Positions 1 through 6,298 of a stretch of 8,414 nucleotides of DNA are shown piece after piece (position 1 is the stretch's first letter; every line of letters begins with the position of its first letter). Under the pieces are notes generated by a model that was not told the DNA's origin, did no database searches, and was given only the letters and a program-made list of their open reading frames with translations. The position numbers were made by a program, and so were the translations under genes. The DNA is taken from contig JBBSET010000088.1 of assembly GCA_038239485.1 (NCBI GenBank), positions 1-8,414 of the forward strand. The letters run 5' to 3'. This DNA comes from DASQEH01 sp038239485 (GTDB lineage: Bacteria; Actinomycetota; Actinomycetes; Propionibacteriales; Nocardioidaceae).

Positions 1-972
1 CGTTCCGGCGACGGTGATCGCGCCGGGGGCCGATAGCGTCGTCGCCCCGCCGACCGTCGAGTTGCCGGCCAATAAGATCGTCGCATTGGGGGCGGTGCCG
101 GTCAGCGTCAGTGCGCTCGCGTCGACGAAGACCTCCTTGTCGAAGACCGCGTCCGGGTCGGAGACGAGCGTGCGCCAGTGGGCCACGGCCGCGTCCCAGT
201 CGCCGCCCTTGGGCGCGTGCGACCGCCCCGCGAGGTAGTCGAACGTGGTCTGGTCGGGCGCGACCAGCCCGGCCTTGGCACCCCACTCGATGCTCATGTT
301 GCAGATCGTCATCCGGGCTTCCATCGACAGCTTCTCGATCGCCTCGCCCCGGTACTCCACGACGTAACCCTGGCCGCCGCCGGTCGTCTCCTGGGTGATC
401 AGCGTCAGCACGAGATCCTTGGCGGTCACGCCCGGCGGGATGGCGCCGGTCACCGTGACCGCCATGGTCTTGGGACGAGCCTGTGACAGGGTCTGAGTGG
501 CGAGTACGTGCTCGACCTCGCTGGTGCCGATCCCGAACGCCAGCGCGCCGAAGGCGCCGTGCGTCGAGGTGTGCGAGTCTCCGCAGACCACCGTCATGCC
601 GGGCTGGGTGAGGCCGAGCTGAGGGCCGATGATGTGGACGATGCCCTGCTCGACGTCGCCGAGCGAGTGCAGGGGGACGCCGAACTCGGCGCAGTTGGCT
701 CGCAGCGCGTCGACCTGAGCCCTAGACACCGGGTCGGCGATCGGCTTGTCGACGTCGGTGGTGGGGATGTTGTGGTCCTCGGTCGCCAGCGTGAGATCGG
801 GCCGGCGTACCGGTCGGCCGGCGAGGCGCAGGCCCTCGAATGCCTGGGGGCTGGTCACCTCGTGGACGAGGTGGAGGTCGATGTACAGCAGATCCGGCTC
901 GCCAGGAGCCTCCCGTACGATGTGCTCTGACCAGACCTTCTCGGCGAGTGTCCGAGGTGATTGCGGCGACAT
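1..972 (-). CDS. leuC: 3-isopropylmalate dehydratase large subunit (LeuC), partial, with a non-LeuC tail at the window edge
   Basis: LeuC forms a heterodimer with LeuD and isomerises 2-isopropylmalate to 3-isopropylmalate in cytoplasmic leucine synthesis. The frame is open from ATG 972 to the left edge (324 codons). Seen: TEDHN at about residue 64, the aconitase-family signature CGDSHTSTHG at 130-139, GIGTSEVEHV at 148, TGGGQGYVVEYRG at 197, and EARMTICNMSIE at 218. The match to actinobacterial LeuC holds to about residue 288 (SAL). There the family continues with PFVTWGTNPGQG, but this protein reads TLTGTAPNATILLAG and stays Thr/Ala/Gly-rich to the edge. The C-terminal part, which carries the three 4Fe-4S cysteines in intact LeuC (about 470 residues), is therefore absent here. 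The start is supported by AGGAG at 978-982, 5 nt upstream. The gene is divergent from the IclR regulator. The LeuC identity is secure; the tail is either a genuine rearrangement or an assembly chimera. Confidence 0.9.
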   Translation of the reverse strand, partial: MSPQSPRTLAEKVWSEHIVREAPGEPDLLYIDLHLVHEVTSPQAFEGLRLAGRPVRRPDLTLATEDHNIPTTDVDKPIADPVSRAQVDALRANCAEFGVPLHSLGDVEQGIVHIIGPQLGLTQPGMTVVCGDSHTSTHGAFGALAFGIGTSEVEHVLATQTLSQARPKTMAVTVTGAIPPGVTAKDLVLTLITQETTGGGQGYVVEYRGEAIEKLSMEARMTICNMSIEWGAKAGLVAPDQTTFDYLAGRSHAPKGGDWDAAVAHWRTLVSDPDAVFDKEVFVDASALTLTGTAPNATILLAGNSTVGGATTLSAPGAITVAGT

Positions 973-977
973 CTTCG

Positions 978-982
978 CTCCT
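978..982 (-). promoter_or_regulatory. Shine-Dalgarno site of leuC
   Basis: AGGAG on the minus strand lies 5 nt before ATG 972 and fixes the leuC start. The gene therefore has a 5' leader, unlike its divergent neighbour, which appears leaderless. Confidence 0.7.
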
Positions 983-985
983 GAC

Positions 986-1014
986 TTGCATATCAACATC
1001 TGAGACGTCAGTAT
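986..1014 (+). promoter_or_regulatory. Candidate leaderless promoter of the IclR regulator, inside the leuC divergent spacer
   Basis: A -35-like TTGCAT (986-991) and a -10-like CAGTAT (1009-1014) are separated by 17 bp. The -10 ends 6 nt before ATG 1021, so the predicted transcript would begin at the start codon. No Shine-Dalgarno is present. A short inverted repeat, CTGA-N4-TCAG (1000-1011), overlaps the -10 and is a candidate operator for an IclR-type dimer. The whole spacer is only 48 bp, so any bound regulator would affect both genes. The promoter is read from sequence; regulator binding is inferred. Confidence 0.5.
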
Positions 1015-1020
1015 CGGTGC

Positions 1021-1740
1021 ATGGACAACAGTAGCGGAGTCGGCGTCCTCGACAAAGCCGCAGCGGTGCTGTCCGCGCTCGAATCCGGGCCGGCAACCCT
1101 TGCCGGACTGGTCGCTGCGACCGGCCTCGCCCGGCCCACCGCGCACCGGCTGGCGGTTGCCCTGGAGCACCACCGGCTGGTGGCTCGCGACATGCAGGGC
1201 CGCTTCATGCTCGGGCCGAGGCTGGCCGAACTGTCGTCCGCCGCCGGTGAGGACCGGCTGCTCGCCGCCGCCGGGCCGGTGCTGGCTCGGCTGCGCGACA
1301 TCACCGGCGAGTCGGCTCAGCTGTTTCGTCGCCAAGGCGAGGCGCGGGTATGTGTGGCCGCCGCGGAGCGCCCGTCAGGCCTTCGCGACTCGATCCCCAT
1401 CGGCAGTCAGCTCAGCATGCTGGCGGGCTCGGCCGCGCAGATCCTGCTGGCCTGGGAGGATCCCGACCGGCTGCATCGCGGTCTGCACGGCGCCGCCTAC
1501 AACGCTGCAACGCTGTCGAGCATCCGCCGCCGCGGCTGGGCGCAGAGCGTGGGCGAGCGCGAGGCAGGTGTCGCCTCGGTCTCGGCGGCCGTCCGCTCGC
1601 CTTCGGGCAAGGTCATCGCCGCGGTCTCGGTCTCGGGGCCGCTGGAGCGGATGAGCCGCCAACCCGGACGGATGCACGCTCCGGCAGTGCTCGCTGCCGC
1701 CGAGCGGCTGACCGAGTCGCTGCGCCGCACCGGCGAATAG
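1021..1740 (+). CDS. ndgR: IclR-family transcriptional regulator of leucine genes, NdgR/LtbR type
   Basis: This 239-residue DNA-binding regulator has the usual IclR length and two-part layout. An N-terminal winged helix-turn-helix covers about residues 8-60, with recognition-helix region GLARPTAHRLAVALEHHRLV at 35-54. A C-terminal effector-binding domain covers about 80-235 and includes RVCVAAAERPSGLRDSIPIG at 109-128 and the SMLAGSAAQILLAW stretch at 132-145. Divergence from leuC over 48 bp is the conserved arrangement for NdgR (Streptomyces) and LtbR (Corynebacterium), known regulators of leuCD and other amino-acid genes. ATG 1021 is chosen because the protein begins exactly at the IclR domain, with a -10-like hexamer 6 nt upstream. 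Sequence alone does not say whether it represses or activates, nor what the effector is. The stop TAG is 22 bp from the convergent ogt stop. Confidence 0.92.
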   Translation: MDNSSGVGVLDKAAAVLSALESGPATLAGLVAATGLARPTAHRLAVALEHHRLVARDMQGRFMLGPRLAELSSAAGEDRLLAAAGPVLARLRDITGESAQLFRRQGEARVCVAAAERPSGLRDSIPIGSQLSMLAGSAAQILLAWEDPDRLHRGLHGAAYNAATLSSIRRRGWAQSVGEREAGVASVSAAVRSPSGKVIAAVSVSGPLERMSRQPGRMHAPAVLAAAERLTESLRRTGE

Positions 1741-1762
1741 CCGCCTTGTGGCCCTTCGGCGG

Positions 1763-2263
1763 TCAGGCGAAGAGGGCGGCCTGGCCGACACGCTCGGCCT
1801 CGTGGCCGAGCAGGAAGCGTTTGCGCGCCAGGCCTCCCGCATAGCCGACGAGCTTGCCGTTGGACCCGATCACGCGGTGACACGGCACCACGATGGCGAT
1901 CGGGTTCGCGCCGTTCGCCGTCCCCACCGCCCTCGAGGCGCCCATCGGGAGATCGAGGCGAGCGGCGATCTGGCCGTAGGACGTCGTGACGCCGTAGGGG
2001 ATCTTCGCCAGCTCCGCCCACACCCGACGTTGGAACACCGTCCCACGCGCCGCCAGGGGCAGGTCGAACTCCTGGAGCTGCCCGGCGAAGTAGGCACGCA
2101 ACTGCCGACTGGCCTCGGCGAGCAGAGGCGAGACGTCCTCGTCAGCTGGTGTCGACGACGCGGTGCCCGGCTCGACGAACATCAGCTCGGTGATCGCGGC
2201 CTCGTCGGCCGTCAACCGGATCGGTCCCACCGGCGACTCCATGGTCAGGACAGACATCATCAT
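1763..2263 (-). CDS. ogt: Methylated-DNA--[protein]-cysteine S-methyltransferase (Ogt)
   Basis: This 166-residue suicide protein transfers the alkyl group from O6-alkylguanine (and O4-alkylthymine) in DNA to its own cysteine. The active-site motif PCHRV is at residues 127-131, so the acceptor is Cys128. The conserved GASRAVGTANGANP segment (108-121) carries the arginine that flips the base (Arg111). PYGVTTSYGQIA (89-100) is the helix-turn-helix lead-in, and the C-terminal lid GYAGGLARKRFLLG (140-153) is intact. Length is normal for a stand-alone Ogt. It is second in an operon: ATG 2263 overlaps the TGA of the upstream AlkA fusion as ATGA, implying translational coupling. Three consecutive ATGs (2263, 2260, 2257) make the exact start uncertain; GAGGAG ends 8 nt before the first, and GGAG lies 7 nt before the third. 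No anomaly is seen. Confidence 0.95.
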   Translation of the reverse strand: MMMSVLTMESPVGPIRLTADEAAITELMFVEPGTASSTPADEDVSPLLAEASRQLRAYFAGQLQEFDLPLAARGTVFQRRVWAELAKIPYGVTTSYGQIAARLDLPMGASRAVGTANGANPIAIVVPCHRVIGSNGKLVGYAGGLARKRFLLGHEAERVGQAALFA

Positions 2264-3735
2264 GCTCCAGTCTCCTCGTTCAGTGATTCCCACACGTGCA
2301 TCAGGGCGTACGAACGCCACGGTCTCCAGGTATCGGGTCGGCGCTTGGCCTCGGGCGGGTCGCTGAGCCCGAGTCGGCCCATCGCCGTCTTCACGCCGAG
2401 ATCGGTCGCCATGAAGATGTCGGGGTCGCCGAGCGCCCGCAAGGCGATGTAGTCGGCGGTCCACGCGCCGATGCCTTTCAGGGCGAGAAGCGCCTCTCTG
2501 ACGTCACCACGGTCGGCGCTGCGGTCCAGCACGACGGTCCCGTCGGCCACCGCTGCAGCAAGCCCGACAAGTGCCCGCCCCCGTGCCCGGACCATCGGCA
2601 GCGACTCCGGGTCAGCCGCCGCGACCACATCTGGTGATGGGAAGGCATACGTGAGCGCACCTTCGTCGCCGACGCGCTCGCCGTAGGTGGCCACCACCCT
2701 GGACAGGATCGTACGCGCCCCGGACACCGAGATCTGCTGGCCGACGACCGCACGCACAGCCGCCTCGAACCCGTCGACATGGCCGGGGACACGCATCCCC
2801 GGGTGCCGACGGACCCGTGGCCGGAGAATCTCGTCGGTGCTGAGGTGCTCGTCGATTACGACCGGATCGGCATCCAGGTCGAAGAGCCTCCGGCAGCGCT
2901 CGACCGCTGCCGACAGATCGCGCAGGTCGTCCAGGTTCAGCTCGCACTCGACCCGGTCCGCCGAGGGTACGAGCCGGACCCGGCCGTGCCCGTGCGGCAG
3001 GCGAAGCACCCGCGAGTAGCTGGACTCGTCGCACGTCTCGAGCCCGGTGGCGACGCGAGGACGTAGGAAGGCGAGCAGCGGGCCCGGGTCGAACGGTTGC
3101 CTGACGGCCAACGAGACGGTGATGCTGCCGCCCGTGGCCGTCGCGACGCCACGGCGACGCCGACCCGCCCGCAGCACCGACGGGCTGGCCGCGTACACCT
3201 CGCGGACCGTCTCGTTGAACTGTCGCACGCTTGAGAACCCCGCGGCGAAGGCGACATCGGCGAAGCCGAGATCGGTGGTCTCGATCAAGATCCGGGCGGT
3301 ATGGGCCCGTTGGGCGCGTGCGAGGGCCAACGGTCCGGCCCCGAGCTGCTGGGTGAGCACCCGGTTGAGGTGGCGGGTGGTGTAGCCGGTGCGGGCCGCC
3401 AGGCCGGGCACCCCTTCACGCTCGACGACCCCATCGGCGATCATTCGCATGGCGCGGCCGGCGACGTCGGCGTGGATGTCCCATTCAGGCGACCCCGGTG
3501 TCAGGTCCGGGCGACACCGCCGGCACGCACGGAAGCCAGCGCCCTGGGCGGCGGCCGCGGTCGGGTAGAAGGTGACATTCGCGCGCCGCGGGGTCACGGC
3601 GGGGCACGACGGGCGGCAGTAGATACCGGTCGTACGCACGCCGGTGTAGAAGACGCCGTCGAAGCGGCGGTCCTTGCCGAGCACGGCGCGATAGCACCGT
3701 TCAGCGTCGGCGGTGGTGTCGTACGTCGGCCTCAT
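2260..3735 (-). CDS. alkA: Ada metal-binding/AraC regulator fused to 3-methyladenine DNA glycosylase II (AlkA)
   Basis: This 491-residue fusion senses methylation damage and excises alkylated bases. The domains in order (numbered from ATG 3735) are: the Ada zinc domain, about 7-80, with cysteines at 40, 44 (YCRPSC), 71 and 74 (CRRC), which in Ada bind zinc and accept methyl from phosphotriesters; an AraC-type double helix-turn-helix, about 88-185 (HLNRVL; FADVAFAAGFSSVRQFN); and an AlkA domain, about 205-485. The AlkA part has VVGQQISVSGARTI near 330, helix-hairpin-helix LKGIGAWTADYIALRALG near 419, catalytic Asp445 in IFMATDLG (equivalent to E. coli AlkA Asp238), and the RPWRSYALMHVW ending. 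Unlike E. coli Ada, it lacks a C-terminal methyltransferase domain; ogt directly downstream supplies that activity. An in-frame TTG at 3747 is an alternative start. ATG is preferred because the extra four residues have no family support. Confidence 0.94.
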   Translation of the reverse strand: MRPTYDTTADAERCYRAVLGKDRRFDGVFYTGVRTTGIYCRPSCPAVTPRRANVTFYPTAAAAQGAGFRACRRCRPDLTPGSPEWDIHADVAGRAMRMIADGVVEREGVPGLAARTGYTTRHLNRVLTQQLGAGPLALARAQRAHTARILIETTDLGFADVAFAAGFSSVRQFNETVREVYAASPSVLRAGRRRRGVATATGGSITVSLAVRQPFDPGPLLAFLRPRVATGLETCDESSYSRVLRLPHGHGRVRLVPSADRVECELNLDDLRDLSAAVERCRRLFDLDADPVVIDEHLSTDEILRPRVRRHPGMRVPGHVDGFEAAVRAVVGQQISVSGARTILSRVVATYGERVGDEGALTYAFPSPDVVAAADPESLPMVRARGRALVGLAAAVADGTVVLDRSADRGDVREALLALKGIGAWTADYIALRALGDPDIFMATDLGVKTAMGRLGLSDPPEAKRRPDTWRPWRSYALMHVWESLNEETGA

Positions 3736-3874
3736 GCGTCCATTCAAGCCGATGAGGTCAACGAGAACTAGCGGGAATCGGACATGTGCACCGAGGCCAG
3801 ATCCGCCGCATCGGCTGGGTGGACGGTCGCCGGTGCACGCGAACCTCCTGCCCGTCGATCAGGCGGATCGGGAG

Positions 3875-4651
3875 CTACGACGGGTTCGTCCGTGCCACCC
3901 GGGACCGCCCGTACGACCTCAACGCGCGAAGCAGGTCGATGTACCGGAACGCGGGCCAGTACGCGTCCACGAAGTAGAGGTCGGACTCGACGCCCTGCCA
4001 GAGCAGGAAGTCCGACAGCCGCTGCTCCCCGCTCGTCCGGATGATGAGGTCGGGGTTGGGTCGCCCGGCCGTGGACAGATGCCGCGCGATCGAACCCTCG
4101 GTGATCGAGCTCGCCACATCCGCCAGCGACATCCCAGCGTCCCGGGACTCGTAGAGCAAGCTGACCACCGCATCGATGACCTCCTCGCGGCCGCCGTACC
4201 CGATCGCAATGGTGAGGTTCCCCGGCTGGTTGGCCTGCGTCGCAGCCTGGGCCTCCTTCAAGGCACGTACCGTGGACCCCGGCAGCAGGTCCAGCTGTCC
4301 CGTGAGGTGGACCGCCCACCGACGGTTGCGTCGCAGATGATCCGCGATCACTGTCTCGGCGAGGTACATCAGCAGCCGTACCTCGTCGGCGTCGCGCTTG
4401 CGGATGTTGTCGGCGGACGCCACCCACACCGTCAGATGGCGGATGCCGAGGTCATCGCACCAGCCGAGCACCTCTTCCAGGTGCTCCGCCCCCTTGCGAT
4501 GGCCCTCGCTCGCGCTGGCATAGCCCATCCGGGTCGCCCAGCGACGATTCCCGTCCATGATGAGGGCGACATGAGCGGGTAGCTGCATGCGTTTGAGGCG
4601 CGAGCGGAGCCAACCGCCGTACCAGCGGTAGACAAGGCTGCGAACACTCAC
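3875..4651 (-). CDS. Short-chain cis-prenyltransferase, Rv1086-like ((2Z,6E)-farnesyl diphosphate synthase type)
   Basis: This 258-residue soluble or membrane-associated enzyme condenses isopentenyl diphosphate in cis geometry onto an allylic diphosphate for polyprenyl-phosphate synthesis. Catalytic Asp33 sits in IMDGNRRWA (31-39). Other family blocks are AIGYGGREEVIDAV at about 172-185, IIRTSGEQRLSDFLLWQ at about 216-232, and the YWPAFRYIDLLRALRSY ending. DGNRRW (rather than DGNGRW) and GYGGR (rather than NYGGR) match the M. tuberculosis Rv1086 subgroup, which makes short Z,E-farnesyl diphosphate, better than the long-chain Rv2361c/UppS subgroup. Chain length is inferred. GTG 4651 is chosen by homology and because TACGCT lies 6 nt upstream; the frame is open further upstream, with an ATG at 4690. 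It is transcribed in the same direction as the repair operon but 139 bp away, so a link is doubtful. Confidence 0.88.
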   Translation of the reverse strand: MSVRSLVYRWYGGWLRSRLKRMQLPAHVALIMDGNRRWATRMGYASASEGHRKGAEHLEEVLGWCDDLGIRHLTVWVASADNIRKRDADEVRLLMYLAETVIADHLRRNRRWAVHLTGQLDLLPGSTVRALKEAQAATQANQPGNLTIAIGYGGREEVIDAVVSLLYESRDAGMSLADVASSITEGSIARHLSTAGRPNPDLIIRTSGEQRLSDFLLWQGVESDLYFVDAYWPAFRYIDLLRALRSYGRSRVARTNPS

Positions 4652-4657
4652 CCACGC

Positions 4658-4663
4658 AGCGTA
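4658..4663 (-). promoter_or_regulatory. Candidate -10 element, leaderless start of the cis-prenyltransferase gene
   Basis: TACGCT on the minus strand matches TANNNT and ends exactly 6 nt before GTG 4651, placing the predicted transcription start at the start codon. No Shine-Dalgarno is visible and no good -35 was found. Confidence 0.4.
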
Positions 4664-4830
4664 TCCGCGCGGACGGGGTTCGTTGGGCATTGCTGGGGCG
4701 CAACCCGTCGCCAGATTGCGGACAGAGAGCGCCCTGGCACGGCCGCCGGGCGGTTGGCACGCCGACCAGCGAATCAGTTCAGCCCTCCGAGGTGCACGAT
4801 TGACCGCCGACGTGCCGCCGCGCTCGATCG

Positions 4831-5379
4831 TCATGCGCGGCCCAGAGCGGCAAGAACTGTCGCGTAGGACTCGGCGACGTCCAAGCCGCGCGTGCTGATC
4901 TGTACGGCATCGGGTCGCTGCGTGATGTAGCCAGCGAAGTCGCAATGGATGCGGTGGAGAAAGGCGTCATAACCCCGGGCCGCCACGAGGTGTTCGATGT
5001 GTGCATTCGCCTCAGAGGTCGGCGCTTTGAGCCGAAACCGCCTGATCTGCTCGACCGGTCCAGCCGTCAGCGCGATCTCGATGTAGACGGCACCCGCGTG
5101 GTCAGCGGTCGATGCGAAGCGCTGAGCCTCATCCACCCGCATCACCAGCTGAGGCATCACGACGTCATGTCCGCTCCGGAGATGGGCGCCGGCCATCACG
5201 AGAGCGATCTGGCGGGCTTGGGTGAGCGCCCCGAAGAAGTCGTCGCGCCAACCGCCGATCAGCGGGACCACCGTGTCAATGTCAAGGTTGAGAACACCCG
5301 GATGACGGTCGGCATAGGTCCTGGCGATGGTCGACTTTCCCGCGCCTGACGGCCCATTGAGGTGCATCAGGACGGGCAT
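4831..5379 (-). CDS. Small P-loop (AAA_33-like) kinase or ATP-binding protein, substrate unknown
   Basis: This 182-residue cytoplasmic protein has an intact Walker A motif, GPSGAGKST, at residues 9-17 straight after the first beta strand. LDIDTV (32-37) follows, typical of small P-loop kinases that bind a substrate near the second strand. A basic segment, RRFRLK (113-118), is in the position expected for a lid. HDVVMPQLVM (71-80) resembles the strand containing the Walker B-like region. The protein is a single compact domain with no signal peptide or membrane segment. Such proteins include nucleoside, gluconate, chloramphenicol and zeta-toxin kinases; nothing here selects one, and no antitoxin gene is adjacent. 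The ATG sits 6 nt after TAGTCT, suggesting a leaderless transcript. It may be a monocistronic gene. Confidence 0.8.
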   Translation of the reverse strand: MPVLMHLNGPSGAGKSTIARTYADRHPGVLNLDIDTVVPLIGGWRDDFFGALTQARQIALVMAGAHLRSGHDVVMPQLVMRVDEAQRFASTADHAGAVYIEIALTAGPVEQIRRFRLKAPTSEANAHIEHLVAARGYDAFLHRIHCDFAGYITQRPDAVQISTRGLDVAESYATVLAALGRA

Positions 5380-5385
5380 GCCTGC

Positions 5386-5391
5386 AGACTA
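5386..5391 (-). promoter_or_regulatory. Candidate -10 element, leaderless start of the P-loop kinase gene
   Basis: TAGTCT on the minus strand ends 6 nt before ATG 5379, the same spacing seen at three other starts here. No convincing -35 hexamer is present 16-19 bp upstream. Confidence 0.4.
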
Positions 5392-5440
5392 GACACTCCC
5401 CCGGGCCGGTTGGACGCCGCCGAGCCGGACCGTTCCTGCG

Positions 5441-5641
5441 GTCGTCCGGCGCAGTCTGATACGACCCCGCGTGCAGGCGCTGATGTCCGTGGACGCCGAC
5501 GCGGTGTGCGGCGCGGCCTACGGCACCCGCTCGAGCGAGCGGACCAACTCCGCAACGGGTATCGGCCTCGCGGCTGAGACTTCCGTGGTCGTCGAGCAGA
5601 ACCATCCGCGGCTCAAGCTCGCGCGCCAACAAGTCCTACTT
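5441..5641 (+). pseudogene. Remnant of an IS256-family (IS1081-like) transposase, N-terminal part only
   Basis: From GTG 5471 the plus strand reads VQALMSVDADAVCGAAYG, then TRSSERTNS. This matches the conserved N-terminus of IS256-family transposases; IS1081 has AALMGAEADALCGAGYRERS at the same place. The family motif continues as RNGYRPR, which here lies in another frame: inserting one C between 5550 and 5552 joins SERTNS to RNGYRPRG. The next family residue should be Trp (TGG) but is TGA at 5575-5577, after which D-x-R fits again. A weakly recognisable KLxRQ...SY block reaches about 5641. Both the 5' part and the catalytic DDE domain are missing. The fragment is therefore dead, roughly 200 bp long, and a relic of an old insertion. 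The left limit is approximate. Confidence 0.7.
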
Positions 5642-6298
5642 GAGGACGAAGCCGCCTTGGCAGGTGATCGTGGTATCTGCGGCAACGGTGATCTTGGAGG
5701 GGTCGCCACAGCCCGGGGTTCCTCGCCATCCCTGAAATTTCGAGCCCGCCCGTGCCTGGGTGTTGAGTCTCACGACCGTCCCGCTAGGAAAGAAGGAGGA
5801 GCACGCGCCCGTACCAGTGCCGAAGGTGACGTTGCAGGTGATCCCAGCCGGTTGCGAGGTGATGGTGCCGCTGCCGTTCCCCGCGGGGAGGATGGAGATG
5901 CTTCCGGTCGTGGACGGGTGAGTACGAACGGTGATGATCGCGTAGGCGGTCGCGCCTCCTGCTGAGCCGATGATCAGTGCTGACTGCGGATTGGTGACCG
6001 CCAGCGTCGTCACCGCGAAGCTCGCGGTCCTGGCGCCCGCCGGGACGGTGACGGCTGCCGGCACGGTCGCTGCAGCCGTGTCGTCGCTTGACAGTGCTAC
6101 CGAGACTCCGCCGGGGGTAGCGGCGGAAGTGAGGGCGACAGTTCCTATCACCGGTGTGCCTGCGACGACGTCGGTCTGGTTGAGGGTCACCGCGGACAGG
6201 GCCGGCGGCGCCGTGGCGGCTGTGGCAGCCGCTGCCGTGTCGAGAGCCGCGGCTAACGCGGCGAGAGCGAGCAGAAGGGTGGCGAGGACGGTTCTCAC
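5636..6298 (-). CDS. Secreted Ig-like/B-repeat protein, function unknown
   Basis: This 220-residue exported protein opens with a signal peptide: MRTVLATLLLALAALAAALD, then an Ala-rich cleavage region (about 21-30). Residues about 33-125 form a Thr/Val/Ala-rich beta-sandwich-like module with the recurrent surface-protein pattern AVTLNQTDVVAGTPV ... SDDTAAATVPAAVTVPAGA. Residues about 133-217 form a second module of the type PAGNGSGTITSQPAGITC ... GTVVRLNTQARAGSKFQGW, found as repeats in bacterial surface proteins. Cysteines at 155, 166, 197 and 213 could form two disulphides. No LPXTG or other anchor is present, so release is likely. GTG 6298 is chosen because it starts the signal peptide and AAGGA lies about 11 nt upstream. 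The stop lies at the edge of the IS256 fossil, so the protein may have been shortened. Confidence 0.78.
   Translation of the reverse strand: MRTVLATLLLALAALAAALDTAAAATAATAPPALSAVTLNQTDVVAGTPVIGTVALTSAATPGGVSVALSSDDTAAATVPAAVTVPAGARTASFAVTTLAVTNPQSALIIGSAGGATAYAIITVRTHPSTTGSISILPAGNGSGTITSQPAGITCNVTFGTGTGACSSFFPSGTVVRLNTQARAGSKFQGWRGTPGCGDPSKITVAADTTITCQGGFVLK

Noticed and set aside
508..930. Plus-strand 140-codon open frame
   Set aside because: It is antisense to leuC, whose family motifs are clear on the other strand; its Arg/Ala/Gly-rich sequence is typical of a GC-rich shadow frame.
1741..1762. CCGCC/GGCGG hairpin between the convergent ndgR and ogt stops as a terminator
   Set aside because: The stem is only 5 bp with a 12-nt loop and no T-run on either strand.
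3736..3747. TTG 3747 as start of the AlkA fusion
   Set aside because: It adds four residues with no family support. ATG 3735 is the simpler start, though TTG cannot be excluded.
3748..3874. Possible small gene, RNA or terminator between the cis-prenyltransferase and the AlkA fusion
   Set aside because: No start-stop pair with family support, no T-tailed hairpin and no RNA signature was seen.
4652..4945. Longer N-terminus for the cis-prenyltransferase (in-frame starts up to 4945, or ATG 4690)
   Set aside because: The extra residues are Arg/Pro-rich and do not match the family, and a -10-like hexamer sits right before GTG 4651.
5282..5632. Minus-strand frame upstream of and across the kinase start
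   Set aside because: It is out of frame with the P-loop kinase, has no family pattern, and its upstream half lies over the transposase fossil.
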